7,557 nucleotides of DNA from SZUA-229 sp036567985 (GCA_036567985.1 DATCTK010000003.1:1-7557), one strand, 5' to 3'; numbered from the stretch's first letter, positions 1-5,993 are shown. Numbers and translations are program-made. Notes: a model not told the origin generated them from the letters alone.

Positions 1-551
1 TTATTCGCAATGGTGGTGTGGTGGTTTATCCCACCGATTCCAGCTACGCGATTGGCTGTCACCTGGGTGACAAGTCGGCGATGGAGCGCATTCGCCGCAT
101 TCGCCAGGTGGATGACAAGCATTATTTCACCCTGGTGTGCAGCGACCTGTCGGAGATCGCCACCTACGCCAAGGTGGATAACAGCGATTACCGTATGCTG
201 AAATCACTCACTCCCGGGCCCTATACCTTTCTGCTCAAGGCCACCCATGAAGTGCCACGTCGGCTGATGCACCCCAAGCGGCGCATGATCGGTATTCGCG
301 TGGTCTCCAACCCGATTGTGCAGGCGATGCTGGCGGAACTGGGGCAGCCGATTATGAGCTCCACCCTGATTATGCCGGGCAAGGATATGCCGGAAACCGA
401 TGCCAGCGAGATCCGTGACCTGCTGGAAAAACAGGTGGACCTGATTATCGATGGCGGCAACTGCGGCCATGAGGCTACCACGGTGATCAATATGGTGGAT
501 GGGCCCACGCTGGTGCGCCAGGGCAAGGGCACCGAGCATGGTCTCGACTAG
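1..551 (+). CDS. yciO: YciO-like Sua5/YrdC/YwlC family protein, 5' end outside the window
   Basis: The frame is already open at base 3 (reading IRNGG, then VVVYPTDSSYAIGC), so the true start lies upstream and the internal ATG at 18 is not the start. The family core is visible: the YPTDSSYAIG strand/loop near the N-terminus, a basic VPRRL stretch, IGIRVVSNP, and the C-terminal VDLIIDGGNCG..TTV..M followed by VRQGKG. These are hallmarks of the YrdC-like fold. The details (MERIRRIRQ, FTLVCSDLSE, TPGPYTFLLKATHEVPRRL) match E. coli YciO rather than the shorter t6A enzyme TsaC/YrdC. TsaC makes threonylcarbamoyl-adenylate from threonine, bicarbonate and ATP for tRNA t6A. YciO is a paralogue whose physiological role is less certain, so a tRNA-modification function is not claimed firmly. 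It is cytoplasmic. The stop is 12 bases before the next gene, suggesting co-transcription. Confidence 0.9.
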   Translation, partial: IRNGGVVVYPTDSSYAIGCHLGDKSAMERIRRIRQVDDKHYFTLVCSDLSEIATYAKVDNSDYRMLKSLTPGPYTFLLKATHEVPRRLMHPKRRMIGIRVVSNPIVQAMLAELGQPIMSSTLIMPGKDMPETDASEIRDLLEKQVDLIIDGGNCGHEATTVINMVDGPTLVRQGKGTEHGLD

Positions 552-563
552 ACACCAGTCTCT

Positions 564-1211
564 GTGATGTCCACCTTAAACCAGATCGTTCTGTATGCCA
601 TTCCGATTCTGCTGGCGGTGAGCCTGCATGAAGCCGCCCACGGCTGGATTGCGCACCTGCTCGGCGACCCCACCGCCAAACGCCTGGGGCGCCTCACTGC
701 CAACCCGTTGAAACACATTGATCCCATCGGTACCGTGGCGGTACCGGTGCTGATGTTATTGCTGGTGGGTTTTCCCTTTGGCTGGGCCAAGCCGGTACCG
801 GTGGATGTGCGCAATTTTGTTAACCCGCAGAAAGACATGGCGCTGGTGGCACTGGCAGGGCCGGTGGCGAATTTTGTTATGGCCATCTTCTGGGTGCTGG
901 TACTGCTGCTGGCCCTCAAGGGCATGGCACCCGGCGGCTTGTCTGCGGCGTTAAAGCTGATGGCACAGGTGGGGGTGGTGATTAACCTGGTGCTGATGGT
1001 GCTAAATTTATTGCCGGTGCCACCGCTGGATGGCGGGCGTATTGTCACCGGGGTGATGCCCTATGGGGTGGCGGTGCTGTTTGCCCGATACGAGATGTTC
1101 GGCATGCTGCTGGTTATTTTACTGTTAGCCAGTGGATTTCTGGGTAAAATACTCATGCCTGCGGTGCAGGCCATACAAAACAATTTATTTGCCTTTTTCG
1201 GCTTAGGGTAA
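564..1211 (+). CDS. Site-2 protease family (peptidase M50) integral membrane protein
   Basis: A hydrophobic protein of about 215 residues with several membrane segments. The first segment carries the zinc motif HEAAH (residues 22-26, HExxH). A later segment carries NLLPVPPLDGGR (residues 148-159), whose Asp156 fits the third metal ligand of site-2 proteases (the LDG motif). No PDZ domain or large periplasmic insert is present, so this is the small, minimal M50 type (like YwhC-group proteins), not the sigma-E-regulating RseP, which is about twice as long and contains PDZ domains. It should cleave substrates within or near the cytoplasmic membrane; the substrate is unknown. The start is GTG 564 or the adjacent ATG 567; no clear ribosome binding site separates them. 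It sits between yciO (12-base gap) and trpS (9-base gap), so it is probably part of one transcript; the position is syntenic rather than informative about its substrate. Confidence 0.9.
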   Translation: MMSTLNQIVLYAIPILLAVSLHEAAHGWIAHLLGDPTAKRLGRLTANPLKHIDPIGTVAVPVLMLLLVGFPFGWAKPVPVDVRNFVNPQKDMALVALAGPVANFVMAIFWVLVLLLALKGMAPGGLSAALKLMAQVGVVINLVLMVLNLLPVPPLDGGRIVTGVMPYGVAVLFARYEMFGMLLVILLLASGFLGKILMPAVQAIQNNLFAFFGLG

Positions 1212-1215
1212 GGAG
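1211..1215 (+). promoter_or_regulatory. Ribosome binding site supporting the TTG start of trpS
   Basis: AGGAG lies at 1211-1215 and its first A is the last base of the upstream TAA stop (1209-1211). Five bases (TCATT) separate it from TTG at 1221. This is the best Shine-Dalgarno sequence in the first operon and decides for the unusual TTG start; it also suggests translational coupling to the M50 protease gene. Confidence 0.8.
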
Positions 1216-1220
1216 TCATT

Positions 1221-2435
1221 TTGAGTTCTGTTCCAACGCAACATCAGCGTGTTCTATCAGGTATGCGCCCCACCGGCGCATTGCACCTGGGGCACTATCA
1301 CGGGGTTTTGAAAAACTGGGTTAACCTGCAGCACGAATACGAGTGCTTTTTCTTTGTCGCCGACTGGCACGCACTGACCACCCATTACGAAGATCCCAGC
1401 ATCATTGCCGAGAGTACCCAGGACATGGTGATTGACTGGCTGGCGGCGGGGGTCAGCCCCGGTTCGGCCAAGCTGTTTATCCAGTCCCGCGTGCCGGAAC
1501 ATGCCGAATTGCATTTATTGCTCTCGATGATTACCCCGCTGGGCTGGCTGGAACGGGTACCCACCTATAAAGACCAGCAGGAAGCGCTGAAGGAAAAAGA
1601 CCTGGCCACCTATGGCTTCCTCGGATACCCGCTGCTGCAGTCGGCGGACATCCTGGTGTACAAAGCCGGCCAGGTGCCGGTGGGCGAGGACCAGGTGGCC
1701 CACGTGGAACTGACCCGTGAAGTAGCGCGTCGCTTTAACCATATTTACGGTTGCGAGACCGGCTTTGAGGAAAAGGCGGAAGCGGCCATCAAGAAAATGG
1801 GCAAGAAAGACGCCAAGCTGTACCGTGACCTGCGCCGACGCTACACCGAACAGGGGGACCAGCAGGCGCTGGATGTAGCCCAGGCGTTGCTGGACAACCA
1901 GCAGAATATCTCACTGGGTGACCGTGAACGCCTGTTTGGGTACCTCGAAGGTTCGGGCAAGATTATCCTGCCGGAGCCCCAGGCACTGTTAACCCCGGCC
2001 TCGAAAATGCCGGGGCTGGACGGGCAGAAGATGTCCAAGTCTTACCGCAATACCATCTCGCTGCGTGAAGACCCGGATGAAATCAGCCGCAAACTGCGCA
2101 CCATGCCCACTGATACCAACCGCGTGCGCCGCACCGACCCAGGTGATCCACAGCGTTGCCCGGTGTGGAAATTGCACGAAGTCTATTCCTCGGAAGACAC
2201 CAGGCAATGGGTGGTGGAAGGTTGCACCAGCGCAGGCATTGGCTGCGTAGAGTGCAAGCAGCCGGTGATCGATGCGGTTATTGCCGAGCTCAAGCCGATC
2301 CGTGAGCGCGCCAGGGATTACACTGAAGATCCGTCGGCGGTGCAGGCGATTATTGATGAAGGCTGTGAAGCCGCAAGAGACGTCGCCCGTGATACACTTG
2401 ATGAAGTGCGCAAGGTGATGTGCCTTAGCCGCTAA
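1221..2435 (+). CDS. trpS: Tryptophanyl-tRNA synthetase, long form
   Basis: A cytoplasmic class I aminoacyl-tRNA synthetase that charges tRNA-Trp with tryptophan using ATP. Signature elements are in order: SGMRPTGALHLGH (HIGH-type motif HLGH at residues 22-25), the VADWHALTT strand, GFLGYPLLQSADILVYKA, VGEDQVAHVELTREVARRFN (about 154-173) and KMSKS at 270-274. The length, 404 residues, exceeds the compact E. coli enzyme (about 334). The extra material lies between the VELTR region and KMSKS: roughly residues 178-255 include a charged helical insert (KKMGKKDAKLYRDLRRRY onward). Comparable long TrpRS proteins occur in pseudomonads and relatives, so the insert is a lineage feature rather than an anomaly. 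The start is TTG, chosen because a good AGGAG precedes it and the motif spacing fits. Several Cys residues cluster late (GCTSAGIGCVEC); whether they bind metal is unknown. Confidence 0.97.
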   Translation: MSSVPTQHQRVLSGMRPTGALHLGHYHGVLKNWVNLQHEYECFFFVADWHALTTHYEDPSIIAESTQDMVIDWLAAGVSPGSAKLFIQSRVPEHAELHLLLSMITPLGWLERVPTYKDQQEALKEKDLATYGFLGYPLLQSADILVYKAGQVPVGEDQVAHVELTREVARRFNHIYGCETGFEEKAEAAIKKMGKKDAKLYRDLRRRYTEQGDQQALDVAQALLDNQQNISLGDRERLFGYLEGSGKIILPEPQALLTPASKMPGLDGQKMSKSYRNTISLREDPDEISRKLRTMPTDTNRVRRTDPGDPQRCPVWKLHEVYSSEDTRQWVVEGCTSAGIGCVECKQPVIDAVIAELKPIRERARDYTEDPSAVQAIIDEGCEAARDVARDTLDEVRKVMCLSR

Positions 2436-2440
2436 ATTCA

Positions 2441-2540
2441 GTCGTTGGTCGTTAGTCAGTCGTCGTTAGTCAGACGGCTTCGCTGCCAAGACCAGAGACT
2501 GACAAACGCGACCAGGGACTAACGACTAAAAACCAATGAC
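2441..2540. repeat. Imperfect inverted-repeat element of GTCGTTAGTC/GTTGGTC units
   Basis: The trpS-scpA gap is almost wholly occupied by short units: GTCGTTGGTC at 2441-2450, CGTTAGTC at 2450-2457 and GTCGTTAGTC at 2462-2471. Complementary units follow: GACCAG at 2490, GACTGAC at 2497, GACCAGGGACTAACGAC at 2509-2525 and ACCAATGAC at 2532-2540. The outer 17 bases of the two sides match in inverted orientation at 14 positions (2441-2457 against 2524-2540). The centre holds GGCTTCGCTGCC. The RNA could fold into a long imperfect hairpin. No coding frame or transposase is present. It resembles dispersed intergenic repeats seen in many gammaproteobacteria, but copy number cannot be judged from one window. 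Confidence 0.7.
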
Positions 2541-2552
2541 TATTATTATAAT

Positions 2553-3461
2553 ATGAACCAACCTGTTGATAATCCGGTAGACAATGCTTCGGCCGCCCCC
2601 AGGGTGGGGCCTGCGCAGAGTGAAATGCCCTTTGCGCTGATCCAGGGCGAGCCACTGACCCTGCTGCCGGAAGACCTGTATATTCCACCGGATGCGCTGG
2701 AAGTGTTTCTGGAGGCCTTTGAGGGGCCGCTGGATTTGCTGCTGTATTTGATCAAGCGGCAAAACCTGGACGTGCTGGATATCCCGATTTCCCATATCAC
2801 CACCCAGTACATGCAGTATATCGACATGATGCAGTCAATGCGGCTGGAGCTGGCGGCGGAATACCTGCTGATGGCGGCGATGCTGGCGGAAATCAAATCC
2901 CGCATGCTGTTGCCGCGTCCCGAGTCGATAGATGAAGAAGACGACCCCCGTGCCGAGCTGGTGCGCCGACTGCAGGAATACGAGCGCTTCAAAAAAGCCG
3001 CGGAAGACCTGGATGAACTGCCCCGCCAGGAACGTGACAGCTTTATCGCCAAGGCCGAGCCGCCGCCGCTGGAACTGACCCGACCAGAACCGGAAGTGGA
3101 TCTGCGGGAACTGCTGCTGGCCTTCAAGGAAATTCTTAACCGCGCTGAAGTTAACAGCCACCATATGATTCAACGGGAAACCCTGTCGATTCGTGAAAAA
3201 ATGAGCAGCATTCTGGCGGCGGTCAGCTCCGATGGCTTTACCGACCTCAGCAGCCTGTTCAGTTACGAAGAAGGCCGCCGTGGCGTGGTGGTGACCTTTA
3301 TGGCGATCCTGGAGCTGCTTAAAGGCGCGATGATTGACCTGGTGCAGTCCGAGCCCTTTGCGCCCATTTATGTAAAAGCAGCGAGCAGCTCGGAAGAGGG
3401 CCCGAGTCCAGAAGAAGGCCCGCACTTTGACCCTGAAATCGATTCCGATATAGACGAGTAA
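2553..3461 (+). CDS. scpA: Segregation and condensation protein A (kleisin ScpA)
   Basis: ScpA is the kleisin subunit of the bacterial SMC condensin. It bridges the two SMC heads and binds ScpB to organise and segregate the nucleoid. The N-terminal kleisin signature is clear: LEVFLEAFEGPLDLLLYLIK (FEGPLDLLL at residues 56-64), then DIPISHITTQY and LELAAEYLLMAAMLAEIKSRMLLP. A charged linker follows (about 115-190), then the C-terminal winged-helix part (GVVVTFMAILELLKGAMIDLVQ) and an acidic tail ending DSDIDE. The length, 302 residues, is at the upper end for the family because of about 45 extra N-terminal residues and the tail. No Shine-Dalgarno precedes ATG 2553; the in-frame ATG at 2625 (residue 25) is an alternative start that keeps the whole conserved domain. 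It is separated from trpS by a repeat element but only 2 bases from scpB. No smc gene is in the window. Confidence 0.95.
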   Translation: MNQPVDNPVDNASAAPRVGPAQSEMPFALIQGEPLTLLPEDLYIPPDALEVFLEAFEGPLDLLLYLIKRQNLDVLDIPISHITTQYMQYIDMMQSMRLELAAEYLLMAAMLAEIKSRMLLPRPESIDEEDDPRAELVRRLQEYERFKKAAEDLDELPRQERDSFIAKAEPPPLELTRPEPEVDLRELLLAFKEILNRAEVNSHHMIQRETLSIREKMSSILAAVSSDGFTDLSSLFSYEEGRRGVVVTFMAILELLKGAMIDLVQSEPFAPIYVKAASSSEEGPSPEEGPHFDPEIDSDIDE

Positions 3462-3463
3462 TT

Positions 3464-4354
3464 ATGGAATTAGCACAGTTAAAAAATATTATAGAAGCGG
3501 TGCTGCTCACCGCCGACCACCCCATGGATCTGCGCAAGCTGGAGACGATATTTGAGGCGGACGAGGAAAAGCGCCCGTCCCGTGACCAGATTCTGCAGGC
3601 GCTGCAGCAGTTGCAGGAAGACTACCAGGGGCGGGGTGTCGAGCTGAAAGAAGTGGCCAGCGGTTACCGCCTGCAGGTGGTGCCCGACTGCGCGGAATGG
3701 GTGTCACGCATGTGGGAAGAAAAGGCGCCGCGTTACTCCCGTGCATTGCTGGAAACCCTGGTGCTGATTGCCTATCGCCAGCCGATTACCCGCGGTGAAA
3801 TTGAAGAAATCCGTGGCGTCAGCGTCAGCAGCCATATTGTTAAAACCCTGAGTGAGCGCGAATGGGTGCGGGTGCTGGGGCACAAGGACGTACCGGGCAA
3901 GCCTTCCATGTACGGCACCACCCGTGAGTTCCTGGATTACTTCAATCTGAAAAGCCTGGATGATTTGCCCAGCCTGGCAGAGCTGAAAGACCTGGACAAG
4001 TTACACCCGGAGCTGGCCTTTGACCGGGATGTGGATGTCGATGCGGCTAATGATGCGGGTGATGAAAGCGCCGACGAGACTGCGCAGGCGGCGGATGAAG
4101 CTGGCGCCCAGGCCGGGTCTGCAGATATGGCAACAGAAGAGCAGCCAGACGCTGATGCAGAGGCTGAGGCCGGTGACGACCTTGTGCCGGCAGAAAACGA
4201 TGACGCGCCCGCCGATATGCCAGGCGAGGACAGTCTGGGCACTGAAGAAGCCGAGAACACGGATGAACCGCCGCTGAATGAGCAGGATACGGCGGAACCC
4301 GCTCCAGACGAGTACACAGAGGAAGATGAGGGTCAGGCCGAAGAGGTCAAATAG
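3464..4354 (+). CDS. scpB: Segregation and condensation protein B (ScpB) with long acidic tail
   Basis: ScpB dimerises through winged-helix domains and binds the central part of ScpA in the SMC-ScpAB condensin on the nucleoid. Family features include the N-terminal LKNIIEAVLLTADHPMDLRKLETIF, the central GVELKEVASGYRLQV, then RYSRALLETLVLIAYRQPITRGEIEEIRGVSVS, VKTLSEREWVRVLGHKDVPGKPSMYGTT and FLDYFNLKSLDDLPSL. The conserved part ends near residue 180. Residues about 187-296 are a low-complexity tail rich in Asp, Glu and Ala, making the protein much longer than minimal ScpB proteins (around 190-200 residues) though such tails are not rare in gammaproteobacteria. The start ATG lies 2 bases after the scpA stop, so translational coupling is likely; no strong separate ribosome binding site is seen. 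The usual next gene, rluB, is not adjacent here but begins at 7514. Confidence 0.95.
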   Translation: MELAQLKNIIEAVLLTADHPMDLRKLETIFEADEEKRPSRDQILQALQQLQEDYQGRGVELKEVASGYRLQVVPDCAEWVSRMWEEKAPRYSRALLETLVLIAYRQPITRGEIEEIRGVSVSSHIVKTLSEREWVRVLGHKDVPGKPSMYGTTREFLDYFNLKSLDDLPSLAELKDLDKLHPELAFDRDVDVDAANDAGDESADETAQAADEAGAQAGSADMATEEQPDADAEAEAGDDLVPAENDDAPADMPGEDSLGTEEAENTDEPPLNEQDTAEPAPDEYTEEDEGQAEEVK

Positions 4355-4382
4355 TCCCATCTGGCGCAGCCGCCGACCAGCT

Positions 4383-4442
4383 CGCTACCGGCTCCTGCCT
4401 CCCGCGAAATACCGCATGTCCTGTGCATAGCCGCTACCGGCT
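4383..4442 (+). repeat. Pair of 11-bp direct repeats CGCTACCGGCT
   Basis: CGCTACCGGCT occurs at 4383-4393 and again at 4432-4442, each followed by a TCCTGC-containing stretch (CCTGCC and GTCCTGC). They lie in the 179-base gap after scpB. No obvious intrinsic terminator (stem plus T-run) is visible in the same gap. The repeats could be chance, a regulator site or a scar. Confidence 0.4.
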
Positions 4443-4474
4443 GTCCTGCTGGGGCAGCCTGTGGTCGCTCAAAA

Positions 4475-4503
4475 TTGAATTGCAGCGCCCCATGTGGTAT
4501 TAA
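4475..4503 (+). promoter_or_regulatory. Candidate sigma-70 promoter for the mini-rod gene
   Basis: TTGAAT (4475-4480, 4 of 6 to TTGACA) is followed after exactly 17 bases by TATTAA (4498-4503, 4 of 6 to TATAAT). Transcription would begin near 4510, leaving a leader of about 24 bases before ATG 4534. No convincing sigma-28 or sigma-54 flagellar promoter was found in this gap. Prediction by eye only. Confidence 0.4.
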
Positions 4504-4522
4504 ATAGGTGAGATTTTCCGTC

Positions 4523-4527
4523 AGGAG
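4523..4527 (+). promoter_or_regulatory. Strong ribosome binding site for the mini-rod gene
   Basis: AGGAG followed by six bases (CAGGTT) and ATG 4534. This is a near-ideal arrangement and supports the short gene being truly translated. Confidence 0.75.
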
Positions 4528-4533
4528 CAGGTT

Positions 4534-4773
4534 ATGAGTGTGTTATCCGTACAGAGTGAAGCGGTTCTGGGTATTCAGCGAGGGCTGGATGGTATGCGCC
4601 GTAACGCATCGGAAATTGCCAGTGCCGACCAGCTCAATCGCGCGGGTCAGGAAACCGATCTTGCCGGTTCACTGGTGGAAATGCAGCAGAACAAGGTTCA
4701 GGTACAGGCCTCCGCCGAAGTGGTTTCCGCCATGGACGAAGTGCTGGGAACCCTGATTGATATTCGGGCCTAG
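4534..4773 (+). CDS. Small flagellar rod/hook-like protein (fused terminal helices only)
   Basis: The 79-residue protein reads like the two ends of a flagellar axial protein (FlgB/C/E/F/G type) joined without the middle. Residues 7-35 (QSEAVLGIQRGLDGMRRNAS, then EIASADQ) resemble the N-terminal helix SxxGIxxxxxxLxxxAxNIANxxT. Residues 42-79 (DLAGSLVEMQQNKVQVQASA, ending DEVLGTLIDIRA) resemble the C-terminal helix DLAEEMVxMxxAQRAYEANxKVIxTADEMLGTLLNI. In rod and hook proteins these two helices form the coiled-coil core that polymerises after export. A protein consisting only of them could interact with the rod or hook, or with its export gate, but its role is not established. It has a good ribosome binding site and a plausible own promoter. 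No signal peptide is seen, as expected for a type III-exported protein. The next gene, 62 bases downstream, encodes a putative metalloprotease. Confidence 0.8.
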   Translation: MSVLSVQSEAVLGIQRGLDGMRRNASEIASADQLNRAGQETDLAGSLVEMQQNKVQVQASAEVVSAMDEVLGTLIDIRA

Positions 4774-4835
4774 CCGCTTCAGGGCCGCCTGTTTATTAAA
4801 ACTGAATAGAGCTGAAGTGCTCCAGAAAGTGCTTT

Positions 4836-5690
4836 ATGATTCTACAGACCTCAGTATCCACACCAATCAGCACTTATTCGCTGGATAGCAGCCCCACACG
4901 GCGGGTGATCAGCCCCTCGTTCAGTTCCTCTGCGGCTAATGCGCCCGCCAGTACATCGTCCACTACGCCATCCCGTGCTTCATCCAGTTCCGAGAGCTCA
5001 AGCTCCAGCGAAGCCCCACGCAGCAATAATGCCGAGCAGCAACGCCAGCAGGCGGCACAGCGTGCGCAGCAGCAGGCCGAGCAGAAAATGATCCAGGAGC
5101 TGCAGGCCCGCGACCGTGAAGTGCGTGCCCATGAGCAGGCCCATGTAACGGCCGGTGGTAACCTGGTGATTTCCGGCCCCAGCTATACCTACCAACGCGG
5201 CCCCGATGGCCGGGCCTATGCGATTGGTGGCAAGGTGCAGCTGGATGTGTCCGAGGTAGCGGATGACCCTGAGGCATCACTGCAGAAGTCCGAACAGATT
5301 CGCCGCGCCGCACTGGCACCGATGGAACCATCTCCCCAGGATATGAAAGTTGCCGCCAGTGCAGGGCAGATGGCTGCCAGGGCACGGCTGGATATCGCAG
5401 TGCAACGCCGTGAGGAAGCCCAGCTGGAAGCCGAACAGCGCGCACTGGAAGCCGAGCAGCAACGCAGTGAACAGATAGAGAGTGAGCAAGCTGACGCTGA
5501 TACGCAAACGGCTTCCCCGCTGGATGCAGCTCAATCCATTGAAAACCCGGCTGATGTGACAGACCCAGTGGCGAGCAGCCCAGCCGGAGCACCTGTCCAG
5601 CCGGGCAGCGATGCACCTGCCGCATTCAGTGCGGTGATCGCATCATCACAGTCGGCGGCCGGCGCTGAACGTTTTAGCCAGTATGCCTGA
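4836..5690 (+). CDS. Putative metalloprotease, SprA-related/CJM1_0395-type family (HEQAH)
   Basis: A 284-residue protein with a short conserved core inside low-complexity flanks. Residues 1-60 are Ser/Ala/Thr-rich and probably disordered. Residues about 65-95 are Gln/Glu-rich (likely helical). The core starts at ELQARDREVRAHEQAHVTAG: H99-E-Q-A-H103 is a zinc-metalloprotease HExxH motif, followed by GGNLVISGPSYTYQRGPDGRAYAIGGKVQLDVS and a helical segment with MEPSPQDMKVAASAGQMAARAR. This combination is diagnostic of the SprA-related putative catalytic domain. A further coiled-coil-like stretch (about 190-220, EAQLEAEQRALEAEQQRSEQ) and a disordered tail follow. No signal peptide or membrane segment is obvious, so it is either cytoplasmic or exported by a non-Sec route. 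Protease activity is predicted from the motif only; a substrate is unknown. ATG 4836 is the first possible ATG in frame, with a weak AGAAAG upstream. Position suggests co-expression with the mini-rod gene. Confidence 0.8.
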   Translation: MILQTSVSTPISTYSLDSSPTRRVISPSFSSSAANAPASTSSTTPSRASSSSESSSSSEAPRSNNAEQQRQQAAQRAQQQAEQKMIQELQARDREVRAHEQAHVTAGGNLVISGPSYTYQRGPDGRAYAIGGKVQLDVSEVADDPEASLQKSEQIRRAALAPMEPSPQDMKVAASAGQMAARARLDIAVQRREEAQLEAEQRALEAEQQRSEQIESEQADADTQTASPLDAAQSIENPADVTDPVASSPAGAPVQPGSDAPAAFSAVIASSQSAAGAERFSQYA

Positions 5691-5761
5691 GGTCATTATC
5701 TGAACCATTCCCTGCTTAATTTCTGGGGCTGCGTCGTCTGATTTTTAACCCGCTTCGATAA

Positions 5762-5941
5762 GTTCGTAACATTCACCCTGAAAAGGGGACGCTACCCTTT
5801 TATCGTAACGATGTTGTGGATTTCTTTGGACTCAGCCAACCCGCATTGGAAGATATCGGCAACTTACAAACGCTGGCGAATTTACTGGCAGAGCAGCATG
5901 GTCAGGCTCTCGCCGGCTTTAGCCAGGTGAGAAAAGGGTAG
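5762..5941 (+). pseudogene. Possible gene relic (60-codon open frame, no ATG)
   Basis: Following TAA at 5759-5761 the frame stays open to TAG at 5939-5941. There is no ATG in frame, and no ribosome binding site is seen. The inferred peptide looks like a real protein C-terminus: RNDVVDFFGLSQPALEDIGN, then LQTLANLLAEQHGQALAGFS. The frame reads through the inverted palindrome copy at 5782-5801 (giving EKGTLPFYR) and takes its stop codon from the direct copy at 5932-5951. This suggests that a coding fragment was bracketed by the repeats, for example the tail of a REP-associated tyrosine transposase or of an unrelated gene caught between insertions. I do not recognise the fragment with confidence, and no tyrosine-transposase HUH motif remains. 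Confidence 0.35.
5782..5801 (-). repeat. REP-like 20-bp palindromic repeat, inverted copy
   Basis: AAAGGGGACGCTACCCTTTT is the exact reverse complement of 5932-5951 and 5970-5989. The core can form an AAAGGG/CCCTTT stem of 6 bp with a 7-base loop. Together with the downstream copies it brackets a 130-base coding-like fragment, the arrangement expected of BIME-like REP pairs. Confidence 0.75.
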
Positions 5942-5955
5942 CGTCCCCTTTAATA
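5925..5955 (+). repeat. REP-like repeat, direct copy 1 (31 bp)
   Basis: A 31-base unit beginning AGGTGAGAAAAGGGTAGCG and ending CCCCTTTAATA. It is identical to 5963-5993, giving a period of 38 bases. The palindromic core is AAAGGG 5933-5938 with CCCTTT 5946-5951. Confidence 0.85.
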
Positions 5956-5962
5956 CCTAATA

Positions 5963-5993
5963 AGGTGAGAAAAGGGTAGCGTCCCCTTTAATA
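5963..5993 (+). repeat. REP-like repeat, direct copy 2 (31 bp)
   Basis: An exact second copy of the 31-base unit at 5925-5955, preceded by CCTAATA and followed by a T-run (TTTTTTAATACC). A partial third boundary is suggested by TTAATACCT, found at 5950-5958 and again at 5999-6007. Confidence 0.85.

Noticed and set aside
18..551. Taking ATG 18 as the start of the YciO-like gene
   Set aside because: The frame is open upstream to base 3 and the preceding residues (IRNGG) belong to the conserved N-terminal region, so the gene is cut by the window edge.
564..1211. RseP sigma-E protease
   Set aside because: The protein is too short (about 215 residues) and has no PDZ domains; only the HExxH and LDGG motifs are shared.
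2546..3127. A 193-codon minus-strand open frame opposite scpA
   Set aside because: Ser/Arg-rich low-complexity peptide that mirrors scpA codons; no start context and no family features.
4355..4533. Degraded remnant of rluB or a flagellar sigma-28/sigma-54 promoter
   Set aside because: No pseudouridine synthase-like peptide was found, and neither a TAAA..GCCGATAA nor a TGGC..TTGC pattern is visible; only a modest sigma-70-like pair was seen.
4963..5625. A 220-codon open frame on the minus strand opposite the metalloprotease gene
   Set aside because: Its peptide is rich in His, Arg, Pro and Ala without domain signals, and it is antisense to a gene with a recognisable HEQAH core; it is a shadow of GC-rich coding sequence.
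5782..5993. CRISPR array
   Set aside because: Only two direct copies with a 7-base spacer and one inverted copy; the copies are palindromic and no cas gene is near, which fits REP-like repeats instead.
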